A stretch of DNA of 64,000 bases from Candidatus Accumulibacter proximus (GCA_016709675.1 JADJMH010000002.1:1-64000); one strand, 5' to 3'. Positions 33,799 through 43,176 are shown, counted from the stretch's first letter. Program-made: numbers and translations. The notes: generated by a model from the letters alone, not told the origin.

Positions 33799-33810
33799 CA
33801 GGGGACGAAA

Positions 33811-34911
33811 ATGAGCGAGGGACATACAGTGGTCGTCGGTTTGTCCGGTGGCGTCGATTCGGCGGTGGCGGCCCTGCTGCTCAAGCAGCAGGGCTGGCAG
33901 GTAATCGGCCTGTTCATGAAGAACTGGGAGGACGACGATACCGACGAGTACTGCGCGTCGCGTCAGGATCTGGTCGATGTGATGAGCGTTGCCGACACCC
34001 TCGGCATTGACGTTGAGGTGGTGAACTTCGCCAGCGAATACCGGGAGCGGGTTTTCGCCCATTTCCTCACCGAGTACGAAGCCGGCCGGACACCGAATCC
34101 GGATGTGCTCTGCAACTCGGAGATCAAGTTCAGCGTCTTCCTCGAGCACGCATTGAAGATCGGTGCCGACCGTATCGCCACCGGTCATTACGCCGGCGTG
34201 CGCGAGTTCCAGGGCGCCTGGCAATTGCTCAAGGCCGAGGACGGTACCAAGGACCAGAGCTACTTCCTTCACCGCCTCAACCAGCAGCAGTTGGCCAAGA
34301 CGCTGTTCCCGCTGGCCGGGCTGTACAAGCGCGAGGTGCGCAGGATCGCCGAGGCAGCCGGCCTGCACGTCGCGCTGAAGAAGGATTCGACCGGCATCTG
34401 CTTCATCGGCGAGCGCCCGTTCAAGGAGTTCCTGATGCGCTATCTGCCGCCGAAGAAGGGCGAGATTCGTTGCCTCGACGACGACCGGGTACTCGGTGAG
34501 CACGATGGCGTTGCCTACCACACCATCGGCCAGCGCAAGGGCTTGCACATCGGCGGCGTCAAGGGCGGCAGGAGCGGCCCGGCTGGCGATCACGACGCCT
34601 GGTTCGTGGCCCGGAAGGACATCGCGAACAATGTCCTCTACGTCGTTCAGGGGCATACCCATCCGGCGCTGCTGGCTGACGAGCTGAGCGCCTGGGACCT
34701 GTCCTGGGTGGCCGGCGAGCCGCCGCATGCGCACTGGGTGTATACCGCCAGGACGCGCTACCGGCAGGCCGACGCCCCCTGCGAAATCGAGCGTGTTGGT
34801 GCCGACGCCTGCCTGATCCGCTTCGCCGAGCCACAATGGGCAGTCACGCCGGGACAGTCGGTGGTGGTCTACGAAAGCCGGGTCTGCCTTGGGGGGGGCG
34901 TGATCGCCTGA
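33811..34911 (+). CDS. mnmA: tRNA 2-thiouridylase
   Basis: The 366-residue enzyme inserts sulfur at U34 of Lys, Glu and Gln tRNAs. Seen: the PP-loop GLSGGVDSAVAALLLK, the first catalytic Cys in NPDVLCNSEIKF, the second in DSTGICFIGERPF, and the tRNA-binding region (YHTIGQRKGLHIGG). The ribosome site AGGGGACG precedes the ATG. The protein is of normal length. Sulfur would come from IscS through relay proteins not in the window. Confidence 0.95.
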   Translation: MSEGHTVVVGLSGGVDSAVAALLLKQQGWQVIGLFMKNWEDDDTDEYCASRQDLVDVMSVADTLGIDVEVVNFASEYRERVFAHFLTEYEAGRTPNPDVLCNSEIKFSVFLEHALKIGADRIATGHYAGVREFQGAWQLLKAEDGTKDQSYFLHRLNQQQLAKTLFPLAGLYKREVRRIAEAAGLHVALKKDSTGICFIGERPFKEFLMRYLPPKKGEIRCLDDDRVLGEHDGVAYHTIGQRKGLHIGGVKGGRSGPAGDHDAWFVARKDIANNVLYVVQGHTHPALLADELSAWDLSWVAGEPPHAHWVYTARTRYRQADAPCEIERVGADACLIRFAEPQWAVTPGQSVVVYESRVCLGGGVIA

Positions 34912-35522
34912 GGATTGCGATTCCTTCGCTGGGGCCGGGGCAGGACCCGTGTTGTCCGTGCGCTCGCGCTGTCCTCCGATGGCGAACCATCCTGGTTCGT
35001 CCTGCTGACGTGGCTTGCCGCTACGTGGCAAAGAATGATCGCCGGCCACGCCGAACTGGAACCTGCCATCAAGCCCGGCGGCAAGCGCACGGATTGAAAC
35101 TTGCGGTCAGCCTTTCACCGAAGTCTCGGCAAGAACTGCTCGACGTCGGCGACTACATTGCCTAGAACAGCCAAGCATGCACCGGCTGGAGTATGCGATA
35201 CTATTTTCGTGATGTGGCGATGATCCGCTCTGCCGCTTTCCTTCCTGCAGGGCAAGAGTCTCGCCAAATCCAGTCGTGGGAATGGCGCCGCTGCCGATCA
35301 TCCGCGTGGCAAAAAGGCGGTGACTGGGGCATCGGCCGGGGACACCTTGCGTTCGCTTTCGGACAGGCCTATCGCCGTCTTTGCGGTTCTGATTGAATTG
35401 CGATTTTTAGTAAAGTATGCAATAAGCTGATCCCCATCGTGGTGTCGAAAGACAAGGCGGCAGTGCTCGTGCCAGGAGGGTTGGGCGTGCTTTTTGACGG
35501 TGATGGCTGCTGAGGGAGTGTG
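34912..35522. other. Gene-poor stretch after mnmA
   Basis: Apart from the toxin remnant at 35094-35165 I see no gene. The AT-rich patch near 35390-35430 may hold the promoter of the acyltransferase gene, but no clean -35/-10 pair is visible. Confidence 0.4.
35094..35165 (+). pseudogene. ParE/RelE-type toxin, N-terminal remnant
   Basis: TTG-started frame reading LKLAVSLSPKSRQELLDVGD then YIA and a stop. This matches the first strand and helix of ParE-family plasmid-stabilisation toxins, normally about 95 residues. The preceding short frame (to 35097) overlaps it by 4 bp as an antitoxin would, but is not recognisable. Confidence 0.5.
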
Positions 35523-36833
35523 ATGATCAGAAAACTGGTCTGGCGAGCACGAAGGCTGCTAAGCGGGACGTTGAGGAAGTGGTTCAACTTTCTCCCGCGA
35601 GAAAGCCGTTTTGCTGTTTACCGTAACTTTGTCGATTGTGATCCAGCGCCGGATGAACGTCTCGTACTGAAGATTGCCGAGACGCAAGAAGAACTCGAAG
35701 CGTGCTTCACCCTGCTCCACGATGCCTATGTCGGCAGCAAGTTCATGCGGCCGGATCCTTCCGGGATGCGGGTGACCATCTATCACGCCTTGCCGACAAC
35801 CACGACCCTCTGTGCGAAGTATGACGGCGAGGTGGTTGGCACCCTGTCCCTGATCAGAGAGAGCGTCCTGGGTTTCCCTCTCCAGAGAATCTTCGACCTG
35901 ACGGCACTGCGTGAGAAGAAGGGAAATATCGCCGAGGTGTCGGCGCTGGCGATCGACCGGCGTTTTCGCCGCACTGGCGGAACCATTCTGTTTCCGCTGA
36001 TGAAATTCATGTACGAGTATTGCACGACCTTCTTTGATACCAGGCACTTGGTGATTGCGGTCAATCCCGGCCACATCGAGATGTACGAATCGCTGCTGTT
36101 CTTCAAGCGCCTGACTCAGAACGTGGTCGAGAATTACGATTTCGTCAATGGCGCGCCGGCGGTCGGCGCGACGCTCGACCTCACGACAGCGCAGGAGATC
36201 TTCAGAAAACACTATTCGTCCAAGCCGCCAAAGCGAAATCTCTATGCCTTTTTCACCGAGGTCAAGCTGCCCAACATCCACCTGCCACCACGCCGTTTCT
36301 TTACGACCAACGATCCAGTGCTGACGCCGGAGCTGCTCGACTATTTCTTCAATGTTCGCACCAGCGTCTTCAGCCAGTTGAGCGATCGGAAGAAGTGTCT
36401 TTTGCATACGATCTACGATTTGCCTGCGTACCGGGATGTTCTGCGGGCAATCTCCGAAGACACTCAGGATGACACGGGCCGCAGACGCCATCGGCGCTTT
36501 TCGGTCCGGTGTCCGGCGAGATTTTCTATCCGGGAGTCTGATGGGACCGAAAACAAGGTCGACCTCGAAGTCGTCCAGCTCTCACGCTACGGTTTTCAGG
36601 CGCACGCGCTGAAGACCGTTCCGATCAACGTCTGGGGCGAAATGAGGATTCAACTCGGACCCTCTGAAGTGTCGCGCATCAAGGTCGCGGCATCGAGGGG
36701 CTCAGAGACTGGCGTGTATGGCTTTCGGATGGGCGAACCGGACCTCATCTGGCGCAAGTTCGTCAATGCGCTATACAGAGGCAGCACGCAGGCAGACCTC
36801 GAGGACGCGACCCGTTTCATGACGGACAGGTGA
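35523..36833 (+). CDS. FeeM-like N-acyltransferase fused to PilZ
   Basis: A 436-residue cytoplasmic protein. Residues about 40-230 resemble the GNAT-fold N-acyl amino acid synthase FeeM group (AEVSALAIDRRFRRTGGTIL; NPGHIEMYESLLFFKRLTQN), which join acyl chains to amino acids. Residues 320-425 form a PilZ domain with the RxxxR-type motif (RRRHRRFS) and the second motif VQLSRYGFQAHA in place of D/NxSxxG, so c-di-GMP binding is plausible. GTG at 35520 or ATG at 35523 could start it (GAGGGA upstream). It precedes the PEP-CTERM acyltransferase gene. Product and acyl donor are not known. Confidence 0.8.
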   Translation: MIRKLVWRARRLLSGTLRKWFNFLPRESRFAVYRNFVDCDPAPDERLVLKIAETQEELEACFTLLHDAYVGSKFMRPDPSGMRVTIYHALPTTTTLCAKYDGEVVGTLSLIRESVLGFPLQRIFDLTALREKKGNIAEVSALAIDRRFRRTGGTILFPLMKFMYEYCTTFFDTRHLVIAVNPGHIEMYESLLFFKRLTQNVVENYDFVNGAPAVGATLDLTTAQEIFRKHYSSKPPKRNLYAFFTEVKLPNIHLPPRRFFTTNDPVLTPELLDYFFNVRTSVFSQLSDRKKCLLHTIYDLPAYRDVLRAISEDTQDDTGRRRHRRFSVRCPARFSIRESDGTENKVDLEVVQLSRYGFQAHALKTVPINVWGEMRIQLGPSEVSRIKVAASRGSETGVYGFRMGEPDLIWRKFVNALYRGSTQADLEDATRFMTDR

Positions 36834-37021
36834 TGGGCTACTGCCGCCGCTCGCCGGTACGCTACCATGATCGCGGTTGCAGTCAGAAAGCGACATGGCG
36901 TCGTGTTTGCATGCGCTGCGGGCCGACCGGAGTCGCGGCGGTTGACGCCGCCGCCGGCGGGAAGATACTCTCTGTGGTGCTGCTGGATTTCCTGCCTTTT
37001 ACTGCGACCCGTGAGGCTGTC

Positions 37022-37762
37022 ATGGCTACTGACCTGTGTACGGCTTTCAATCAGTACTTCGAGTTGCTGCATGCAGACAGCGACCAGCTCCGCGAGGAGG
37101 TCTTCCGGCTGCGCTATCAGGTGTACATCGTGGAAACCGGTTTCGAGCGTTCCGAAGACCATCCCTGTGGGATCGAGAGGGATGCTTTCGACGAGCGCTC
37201 CGATCACTATCTGCTCAGGCATCGCGCCACCGGCGTTTACGCGGCCACCGCGCGGATGATCCTGCCGGATCTGTCCGACCCCTCGGCCACCTTTCCCATT
37301 GAGAGACACTGCGCGTTTTACGAGGGGTTGGGGATTCGTGATCCGGAGGCGAGGCGCCGTTTGGGAGAATTGTCGCGCTTCGCGGTTTCCAAAGCCTTCA
37401 AGAAGCGTATCGGTGAAGCCGGCAGCTTGATCGGCGTCTCGGAAGACGTGGATAGGTATTTCGAGCCGGACGAGCGCCGCGTCCTGCCGCACCTGTCCCT
37501 CGGGCTGTTTGCCGCCGAACTTCGAATCATGCATGAGCACGGCCTGACCGATGGCTACGCGGTGATCGAACCAGCGCTGTATCGACTCCTGGGCCACTTT
37601 GGCGCGACATTCAATCAGATCGGCCCGGCGGTCGATTACCATGGCAAACGAATTCCCTGTCTGGGCAACGTGAACGAAATCCTGCCGAACATCAAGCGTG
37701 TTGCGAGATCGGTCTGGGAACTCATGACCGATGCGGGCCGCTACACTTGCGGCACCGAGTGA
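37022..37762 (+). CDS. PEP-CTERM/exosortase-associated acyltransferase
   Basis: The 246-residue protein matches the GNAT-like family that co-occurs with exosortase systems: FRLRYQVYIVETGFE, then DERSDHYLLRHRATGVYAAT and RLGELSRFAVSKAFKKR. It resembles acyl-homoserine lactone synthases in fold, and its substrate is unknown. The ATG at 37022 follows GAGG. It lies about 190 bp after the FeeM-PilZ gene and close to PEP-CTERM protein genes, which fits its family name. No exosortase gene is in the window. Confidence 0.85.
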   Translation: MATDLCTAFNQYFELLHADSDQLREEVFRLRYQVYIVETGFERSEDHPCGIERDAFDERSDHYLLRHRATGVYAATARMILPDLSDPSATFPIERHCAFYEGLGIRDPEARRRLGELSRFAVSKAFKKRIGEAGSLIGVSEDVDRYFEPDERRVLPHLSLGLFAAELRIMHEHGLTDGYAVIEPALYRLLGHFGATFNQIGPAVDYHGKRIPCLGNVNEILPNIKRVARSVWELMTDAGRYTCGTE

Positions 37763-37972
37763 TGCTCGCCTGTGCGTCGCCGAACGACTGGCAACTGACG
37801 ATCCTTCACCGTCCACGATGGTCTCCCAAACGTCGCCCACCTCCGTGCCCGTGCTGATCGACCTGAACGGCGAATTATTGCTCTGCCGGATTGCCCCTGG
37901 AATACACATGCAGGTCGAACTTCGATCTATACTTAGGTTTCCTGTTCTTCCACCAAACCGAAAGGGGAAAGC

Positions 37973-38578
37973 GTGAAACACCTTCCATGTCTGATCGCGA
38001 GTGCCTTGTTGACCTGCGCAGGGGTAGGTATTGCCCAAGCAGGATCACACTGTGAAACCTTTGCCGGAAAGTTGACGCTGATGCCGCTGGCGAACTGTGA
38101 CAAGTTCCAACAGATCAAGCGAGTCGAGCGTATTTTTGAGGATGCCGTTTTCCTCTATGACTATGAACCGCCAGAAGGTGTGGATCCTCCACCTCCTCCG
38201 CTCTGTTTCGAGGGGATGATTTCCGGTTCTCTTGGCCAACGTCAGGTTACGGCCACCTCGCTTTCGGCCCTGACAGTCAATGCGTTTGCTCCGCCCTTGA
38301 AAGTGGGTCATGCGGTACAGTTGTTTACCGCGGCAAGCGTCGTGACTATCAGCAGCGCCGCCGAAACCGGCAAGAAAGCGAAGGAGCTAGGTTCCATCTT
38401 TCTTCGGGACATGGGCGTAAATTTCTTCCCACCCGGGGAATGGGTCGTCCCGTACTCCTCCTCTGAGCAACTGATCGGGGTCGGCGGCACGAGGGAATTT
38501 GCCCGGGCCAGCGTCTCGTTGCAGATTGAGGGGAACGAATTCGCAGGAGCGAATGTTTTCGGAACCGTGTGCCGGTAA
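37973..38578 (+). CDS. Secreted protein of unknown function
   Basis: A GTG start with AAAGGGGAAA upstream gives a 201-residue protein with a signal peptide (cleavage near GIAQA-GSHC). No PEP-CTERM or other sorting tail is present. A proline run (GVDPPPPPLCFEGMISG) and three mature cysteines besides the first are visible. The second half is beta-rich. I do not recognise a family. Its location beside envelope genes suggests a periplasmic or exported role. Confidence 0.7.
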   Translation: MKHLPCLIASALLTCAGVGIAQAGSHCETFAGKLTLMPLANCDKFQQIKRVERIFEDAVFLYDYEPPEGVDPPPPPLCFEGMISGSLGQRQVTATSLSALTVNAFAPPLKVGHAVQLFTAASVVTISSAAETGKKAKELGSIFLRDMGVNFFPPGEWVVPYSSSEQLIGVGGTREFARASVSLQIEGNEFAGANVFGTVCR

Positions 38579-38660
38579 GCGTTGGACTTGGACGCGGTGA
38601 CGGACCGGCATTGGGCCGCGTTCCGCCACCGCGTCGCACTACCTTCTGGCATGTAGTGGA

Positions 38661-38870
38661 TCACCCGGCCTCGCACTTCCTCGGCGGCAGGAAGAAACCC
38701 TTTGGCTGCCGAACGAGATGGGCCGCGACAGATCGCGTCAGCGCCCGCCACACGGGGTCCAAACGCCATCTAGGAAACATCGAAGTCAGATGGCCCTTGA
38801 ATATGATCCGGTCGAATCCTTCAAGGACCCCCAGCAGTGACTCCCGGTGCTTTTCGGGGAAAATGTCCAT
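38661..38870 (-). pseudogene. Truncated conserved hypothetical gene
   Basis: Starts with a good ribosome site (GGAGGCGAC-ATG) and reads MDIFPEKHRESLLGVLEGFD then RIIFKGHLTSMFP. I recall this as the N-terminus of a large protein family of unknown function. After about 33 residues the similarity stops and the frame ends at 69 codons, so only the 5' end survives. Confidence 0.5.
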
Positions 38871-38963
38871 GTCGCCTCCGTTGTCGTGCGGTGGTCTTCC
38901 AGGCCGTTGACCAAGAGCCCGTGCTGTTTCCTGGACTCTAGACAGGCTGGTGTCCGGGACAGC

Positions 38964-38984
38964 GGTGTCGGTTTTTTTTACACC
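38964..38984 (+). promoter_or_regulatory. Upstream activator element of the GDSL PEP-CTERM gene
   Basis: GGTGTCGG, seven T, TACACC form a spaced dyad with GGTGT and ACACC ends. The same element, with identical spacing, lies upstream of the pepA-like gene (45905-45924). It is about 103 bp before the -24 element at 39068. Confidence 0.65.
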
Positions 38985-39067
38985 TGTCGGATGAACGCTC
39001 GCAGAACATCGTCTCTGCGCTTGATTTCTTTATATAAAACAGAATGATGGGCCGTTTTTATGAAATC

Positions 39068-39084
39068 TGGCGCGAATCATGCTT
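39068..39084 (+). promoter_or_regulatory. Sigma-54 promoter of the GDSL PEP-CTERM gene
   Basis: TGGCGCGAATCATGCTT has the GG/GC pair at RpoN spacing and lies 160 bp upstream of the ATG at 39244. Confidence 0.65.
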
Positions 39085-39243
39085 TCCAACACAATTGGAG
39101 CTTCCTCGGTTTTTTTGGGACAGTTGACCAGCCCAGAGCTGGTTCGTCAGATGATTATGATTCGCGAGAAGAAAGCGTAGACCACGATTCTGTATCCGTT
39201 GGTAAGCGCTTGGCCAGTACCTTTATTCACTCAGGAGGGGCTT

Positions 39244-40233
39244 ATGAAAAGTAGTTCGTTGGTGCGTGCACTGTGCCGTACCGTGATGACGCTGGCGGTA
39301 GTGGCTTCTGCCAGCTCGACGGCCGTCGCGTCGTATAGTCAGGTCGTTTTCTTCGGCGACAGCCTGTCAGATACCGGCAACCTTTACCAAGCGTCTGGGG
39401 TTCCGGTCTCGCCTCCCTACTACCAGGGCGGGTTCTCGAACGGCCCGTTGTGGACTACGACCCTCGCCGGCTATCTGGGGGGCTCGGCGGTGAATTCCTT
39501 TGCCGGTGGGACAAATTATGCGTGGGCTGGCGCCACCGTCTTCGACTATGGGCGGCCGACCCCCGAGCTTCCGCTGCAGCTTGGCCAGTATTTTGCTGCC
39601 CATGCCGCTGACCCGAACGCCCTGTACGTCATTCTCGGTGGCGGCAACGACATCAACGATGCTGGCAAGAATCCGGCAACGGCGGCCAGCAACGTTCAAG
39701 CGGCTGCCGTGGCCATCGACGGCATGGTCGATAGCCTCTATGGCGCGGGCGCGCGCAATATCCTCGTTGGCAACCTCCCCGACATCGGAAAGACACCGCT
39801 AGCTCTCTCGAAGGGACTTGCTGCGTCTGCCGGGGCAACCCAGCTGACCCTGCTCTTCAACGGCACTCTCGGGACCTTGCTGGCAAATGACCAACAGGTC
39901 CACACTGGCCTGAACCTCGATGTTCTGGACCTGTACGGCTTGTTCAACCAGGTACTTGCCAACCCCTTGGCGTATGGTTTCGATGATGTCGATACGGGTT
40001 GCAAGTCCGGCGAGCTGGGACTTCCCGGACAACTATGCGCCACGCCGAATACCTATCTCTTCTGGGATGACTTTCACCCTTCGGCACGCGCGCATAACTA
40101 CATGGCCGATGCTGCGCTGCGTGCAGTTCCCGAACCGGGAGCGTTGCTGCTCGTCGCTTTAAGTCTGGCGGCCTTCCTGACTGTTCGGCCAGCGGCTGAG
40201 GGCAGGAGAACGTCGGCGGCCACCTGCTCCTGA
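39244..40233 (+). CDS. GDSL/SGNH esterase with PEP-CTERM tail
   Basis: A 329-residue exported hydrolase. The signal peptide ends near STAVA. Block I is VVFFGDSLSDTGN (catalytic Ser), block III is GGGNDIND, and block V is WDDFHPSARAH with the Asp and His. The C-terminus VPEPGALLLVALSLAAFLTV followed by basic residues is a PEP-CTERM sorting signal, cut by exosortase. AGGAGG stands before the ATG. It probably acts on ester-linked lipid or polysaccharide substituents at the cell surface or in the floc matrix. Sigma-54 control is inferred from the upstream sites. Confidence 0.88.
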   Translation: MKSSSLVRALCRTVMTLAVVASASSTAVASYSQVVFFGDSLSDTGNLYQASGVPVSPPYYQGGFSNGPLWTTTLAGYLGGSAVNSFAGGTNYAWAGATVFDYGRPTPELPLQLGQYFAAHAADPNALYVILGGGNDINDAGKNPATAASNVQAAAVAIDGMVDSLYGAGARNILVGNLPDIGKTPLALSKGLAASAGATQLTLLFNGTLGTLLANDQQVHTGLNLDVLDLYGLFNQVLANPLAYGFDDVDTGCKSGELGLPGQLCATPNTYLFWDDFHPSARAHNYMADAALRAVPEPGALLLVALSLAAFLTVRPAAEGRRTSAATCS

Positions 40234-40240
40234 GGCGATC

Positions 40241-41266
40241 GTGGCCACTCGTTCGGCGTGCAAGCGACGCAGTGCCGCCGAACGATTCCCTGAGCAGGTT
40301 CTACCCAGCCAGACTCCACCGTGCCGACGCCACGTCGGGTCGCCATTGCTGACCTGGCTGCGCGTCCTGCGCCACACCACAGGTGTTCTCTGCTCCTGCC
40401 CGAGGCACTCGCGAACCCGAGAACCAGTAGCCAAGGTCCCTGGCTCGCTGCTCGCCCTGGTCCTCTTCCTCATCGCCGGCGCGGCAACCGCCGAAACTGC
40501 CCGAGAAATCCAGGTGGTGCAGATCCGGCTCAGCATGTCGAATGCCTACCTTGTCAACGGTAGCAGCCGCCCTGTCCTGGTAGACTCGGGCAGCAGGAAC
40601 GACCTGCCAAGGCTTGGCGAAGCCCTGGCGCGCGAAGGAGTGCGCGTGCAGGACCTCGCGGCGGTAATCCTCACCCATGGTCATGCGGACCACGCCGGCC
40701 TGGCGGCTGAAATTCGGCGCCGCAGTGGCGCCCTAGTGATCGCCGGGCGAGGTGACCGGTCAATGATGAATACCGGCGCCAACGACCCGGTGACCCCAAC
40801 CAGCTTCGCCGCCAGAATGATCCTGTTGCTTCCCCTCGATGACCGTTACGAACCCTTCCAGGCGGATGTCGAGGTCGACGACGAGCTCGATCTCGCCGCT
40901 TTCGGCCTGCCTGGGCGGGTGCGGACGATGCCGGGGCACACCCCCGGATCACTGGTCGTCCTGCTTGACGATGGCCGCGCTTTTGTCGGCGACATGATTC
41001 TCGGTGGCTGGCTGAACGGTGCAGTGCTCCCGCAGCGGCCGAATGAGCATTACTTTCACATGGACGTGGCGAGAAACGGCGCCAACCGCGCTGCACTCGC
41101 CAGGCAGCCAATCCGCCAGTACCTTCTCGGGCACGGCGGTCCCGTGAGCCGCGAGTCGGTACGTGCAGCCTTCCGTCTGGACGGCGATTCTGGCGGTGAG
41201 GCAGCCGTCGCTGCGCCACTCAATCCCGCAATAAACGCTCGCGGTCAAGCCGTAGCGAACGACTGA
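40241..41266 (+). CDS. Metallo-beta-lactamase-fold hydrolase
   Basis: The metal site motif THGHADHAG and later His/Asp (MPGHTPGSLV; FVGDMILGG; LGHGGP) mark an MBL-fold enzyme of the glyoxalase II/lactonase type. The 341-residue frame starts at GTG 40241, 8 bp after the GDSL gene (TGAGG upstream). An internal signal-like segment (VPGSLLALVLFLIAGAATAE) begins near residue 66, so the true start may be internal and the protein periplasmic. Its 3' end overlaps the convergent nitroreductase-like gene by 47 bp. Confidence 0.75.
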   Translation: MATRSACKRRSAAERFPEQVLPSQTPPCRRHVGSPLLTWLRVLRHTTGVLCSCPRHSRTREPVAKVPGSLLALVLFLIAGAATAETAREIQVVQIRLSMSNAYLVNGSSRPVLVDSGSRNDLPRLGEALAREGVRVQDLAAVILTHGHADHAGLAAEIRRRSGALVIAGRGDRSMMNTGANDPVTPTSFAARMILLLPLDDRYEPFQADVEVDDELDLAAFGLPGRVRTMPGHTPGSLVVLLDDGRAFVGDMILGGWLNGAVLPQRPNEHYFHMDVARNGANRAALARQPIRQYLLGHGGPVSRESVRAAFRLDGDSGGEAAVAAPLNPAINARGQAVAND

Positions 41267-42290
41267 ACGGTTTTGACGAAACGCCAACGCGACAGAAAAA
41301 AAAGAACGGCTCATTCGGCCCACAGTGCGCCAGGCGCTCAAAATCCTCGGCAAGCCGCAGCGCGCTCTCGAACAGCGCAGGATCGGATGAAAACCGGTCA
41401 TCCGCGCGTGCATACCAGCGAAAGATCACCGGCGTAAGCTCCGGTTGCAGGTGCAGGCCCTCCTTGGTCACGGTCAGCCACAGCCGCTGCAGGCTCATCC
41501 CCAGGCGCAGCCAATCCTGCGGATCGACCGGCGGTTTGGCGGGACGCAGGAGCAGATGCGCAGCACAAAAAACTGCGGGCAGAAAATCAAGCTCGACGCG
41601 GGGGATCACGGTGCCGAGCAGGTAACGATTGAAAAAGTGAACGCGCTCCCAGCTCTGCATGACCCATTCCATCAACCGCGCGGTCATTGGATCCACACCG
41701 ACCGCCTGCTCGGGAATGCGATCGATGCTGAAACGAGCTCGCCATTCGATCACCTCCCGATGCACCGGGAACGCTTCCGGGCAGGTGAGTCGGATGCGTG
41801 CATTGCGCCAGAGCAGGGAAGCCACCTCAATTCGTTCGGCAAGCGACTCGAAACACTGAACGATCAGTCCGTCGCCGGCCGCGGCTTCGATCGCCGCGCG
41901 CTGGGTCGGAGTCAAACGAACGGTGCGCATGGGCCGGCGCTGGACGACTCTTTTCTCGATGTAGGGGAGCAGCGGGTCGGCAGGCAAGTCCGGCGCCGGC
42001 ACGAAAAACACGTCATACACCGGGGAACGCCATTCCGGATCGGCCCGCACAGTCCAGGAAGTGGCCAAAGCGAAGCGTGTGGCCGCCACACGCAAGGTCT
42101 CGAGCAGCGCACCGTGGGCAATATGGCTGGCGCGGCCCTGATAGTCATAAAGAACATGTTCGCGCGTATCGTGGCCATAGATCCGCAAGTGTCGGTCGTC
42201 GACGATTGAAAAGCGCCAGGGCTGCGTATTATCTCCGCTAGGTGCCCAGCGTGCGAGGTCGATCAGAGCGAGCAAGGTCTCACGGTTCAA
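41220..42290 (-). CDS. Nitroreductase-like protein (MoeY type)
   Basis: The 356-residue protein starts at TTG 42290; the conserved start ETLLALIDLARWAPSGDNTQ supports this, with GAAAGAG upstream. This WAPSGDNxQPWRF motif is the FMN-binding entry of nitroreductases. The rest is longer and more diverged than in true NfsB-type enzymes. It overlaps the end of the ThiF-like gene by 11 bp, so the two are coupled. A redox step on a substrate made by the ThiF partner is a reasonable guess. Confidence 0.8.
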   Translation of the reverse strand: MNRETLLALIDLARWAPSGDNTQPWRFSIVDDRHLRIYGHDTREHVLYDYQGRASHIAHGALLETLRVAATRFALATSWTVRADPEWRSPVYDVFFVPAPDLPADPLLPYIEKRVVQRRPMRTVRLTPTQRAAIEAAAGDGLIVQCFESLAERIEVASLLWRNARIRLTCPEAFPVHREVIEWRARFSIDRIPEQAVGVDPMTARLMEWVMQSWERVHFFNRYLLGTVIPRVELDFLPAVFCAAHLLLRPAKPPVDPQDWLRLGMSLQRLWLTVTKEGLHLQPELTPVIFRWYARADDRFSSDPALFESALRLAEDFERLAHCGPNEPFFFFCRVGVSSKPFSRSLRLDRERLLRD

Positions 42291-43176
42291 TGTGCTCTTT
42301 CACCGGTATCGAATGGCCCATCTTCCTGAGCTGCGCCTTGACCAGCTTGATCATCAGGCGCTGCAGAGGATTTCGGTACCCGAAAGGCCGCCAGGTCCGA
42401 ACGAAGCGCATGCGGTAGGCGTCGAACTGGCTGGCCCATGGAGCGAGTCTCACGTTACCGCGGCCGAGCACTACTTTCATAACCTCCACGCAAGTGACCC
42501 CGGCGCAAAGATGGCAGGCAGCAACGCTCGATGGCCCACGACGCTCCGCCAGGTTGACGCGTGTAGCGTCAGCAATGTAACCGCGCTGAAGCATGGCTGG
42601 TGACAGGCCAACGAGGAAGCGAATCGACATTTCCAATTCGTCAACGTCATCCCAGCCAAAGTAATCTTCGAACGGCATTCCGCCGGGGGCGAAAACGAGC
42701 ATGGCTACACCCAAACCCAACGGTGCTGCAGTCACCACCGGAATTCCCTTGCGTTCACATGCAGCAAAGGTCATTCGACGTGCGTTGAAAGCAAAAAAGT
42801 CAAGGCCGTCCACATAGATGTCAACGCCGTCAAGGAAGCGATCGAGGGAGTCCGCTTGTACGCCACCAGGGAGAATGCGGAGATCGACATCGGGGTTTAT
42901 CCCGCGCAGCATTCTGGCCATGACATAGGCTTTCGAGCACTTTAAGGACTCCATTGTGGCGCCAATCTGTCGATTGAAGTTGGCGAGTTCGAAGACGTCG
43001 AAGTCGGCGATCGAGAACCGGCCAATACCCTGGCGTGCTAGAGCAAGAAGATGAACTCCGCCAACACCACCTAGTCCAGCAATCGCAACGCGCGATCGAC
43101 GCAGCTTTTCCTGCTCGGTTGCGGTCACCCAGCCAATATTTCTCGAAAACGCTTCATCGTAGTCAAACGTGTTCAT
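42280..43176 (-). CDS. ThiF/E1-like adenylyltransferase
   Basis: A 298-residue E1-superfamily protein that should adenylate a carboxylate or a carrier C-terminus. Seen: the Rossmann ATP loop VAIAGLGGVGGVHLLALAR, DFDVFELANFNRQ with the ATP-contacting Arg, the conserved Asp in YVDGLDFFAFNARR, and one Cys pair of the zinc site (ACHLCAGVTC). AGGAGG precedes the ATG. No ThiS/MoaD-like small carrier is encoded nearby, which argues for a small-molecule or peptide substrate. It is coupled with the nitroreductase-like gene. Confidence 0.85.
   Translation of the reverse strand: MNTFDYDEAFSRNIGWVTATEQEKLRRSRVAIAGLGGVGGVHLLALARQGIGRFSIADFDVFELANFNRQIGATMESLKCSKAYVMARMLRGINPDVDLRILPGGVQADSLDRFLDGVDIYVDGLDFFAFNARRMTFAACERKGIPVVTAAPLGLGVAMLVFAPGGMPFEDYFGWDDVDELEMSIRFLVGLSPAMLQRGYIADATRVNLAERRGPSSVAACHLCAGVTCVEVMKVVLGRGNVRLAPWASQFDAYRMRFVRTWRPFGYRNPLQRLMIKLVKAQLRKMGHSIPVKEHIEP

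Noticed and set aside
37868..37890. A sigma-54-like match upstream of the secreted unknown at 37973
   Set aside because: The GG and GC pairs are one base too close and the flanks do not fit the consensus.
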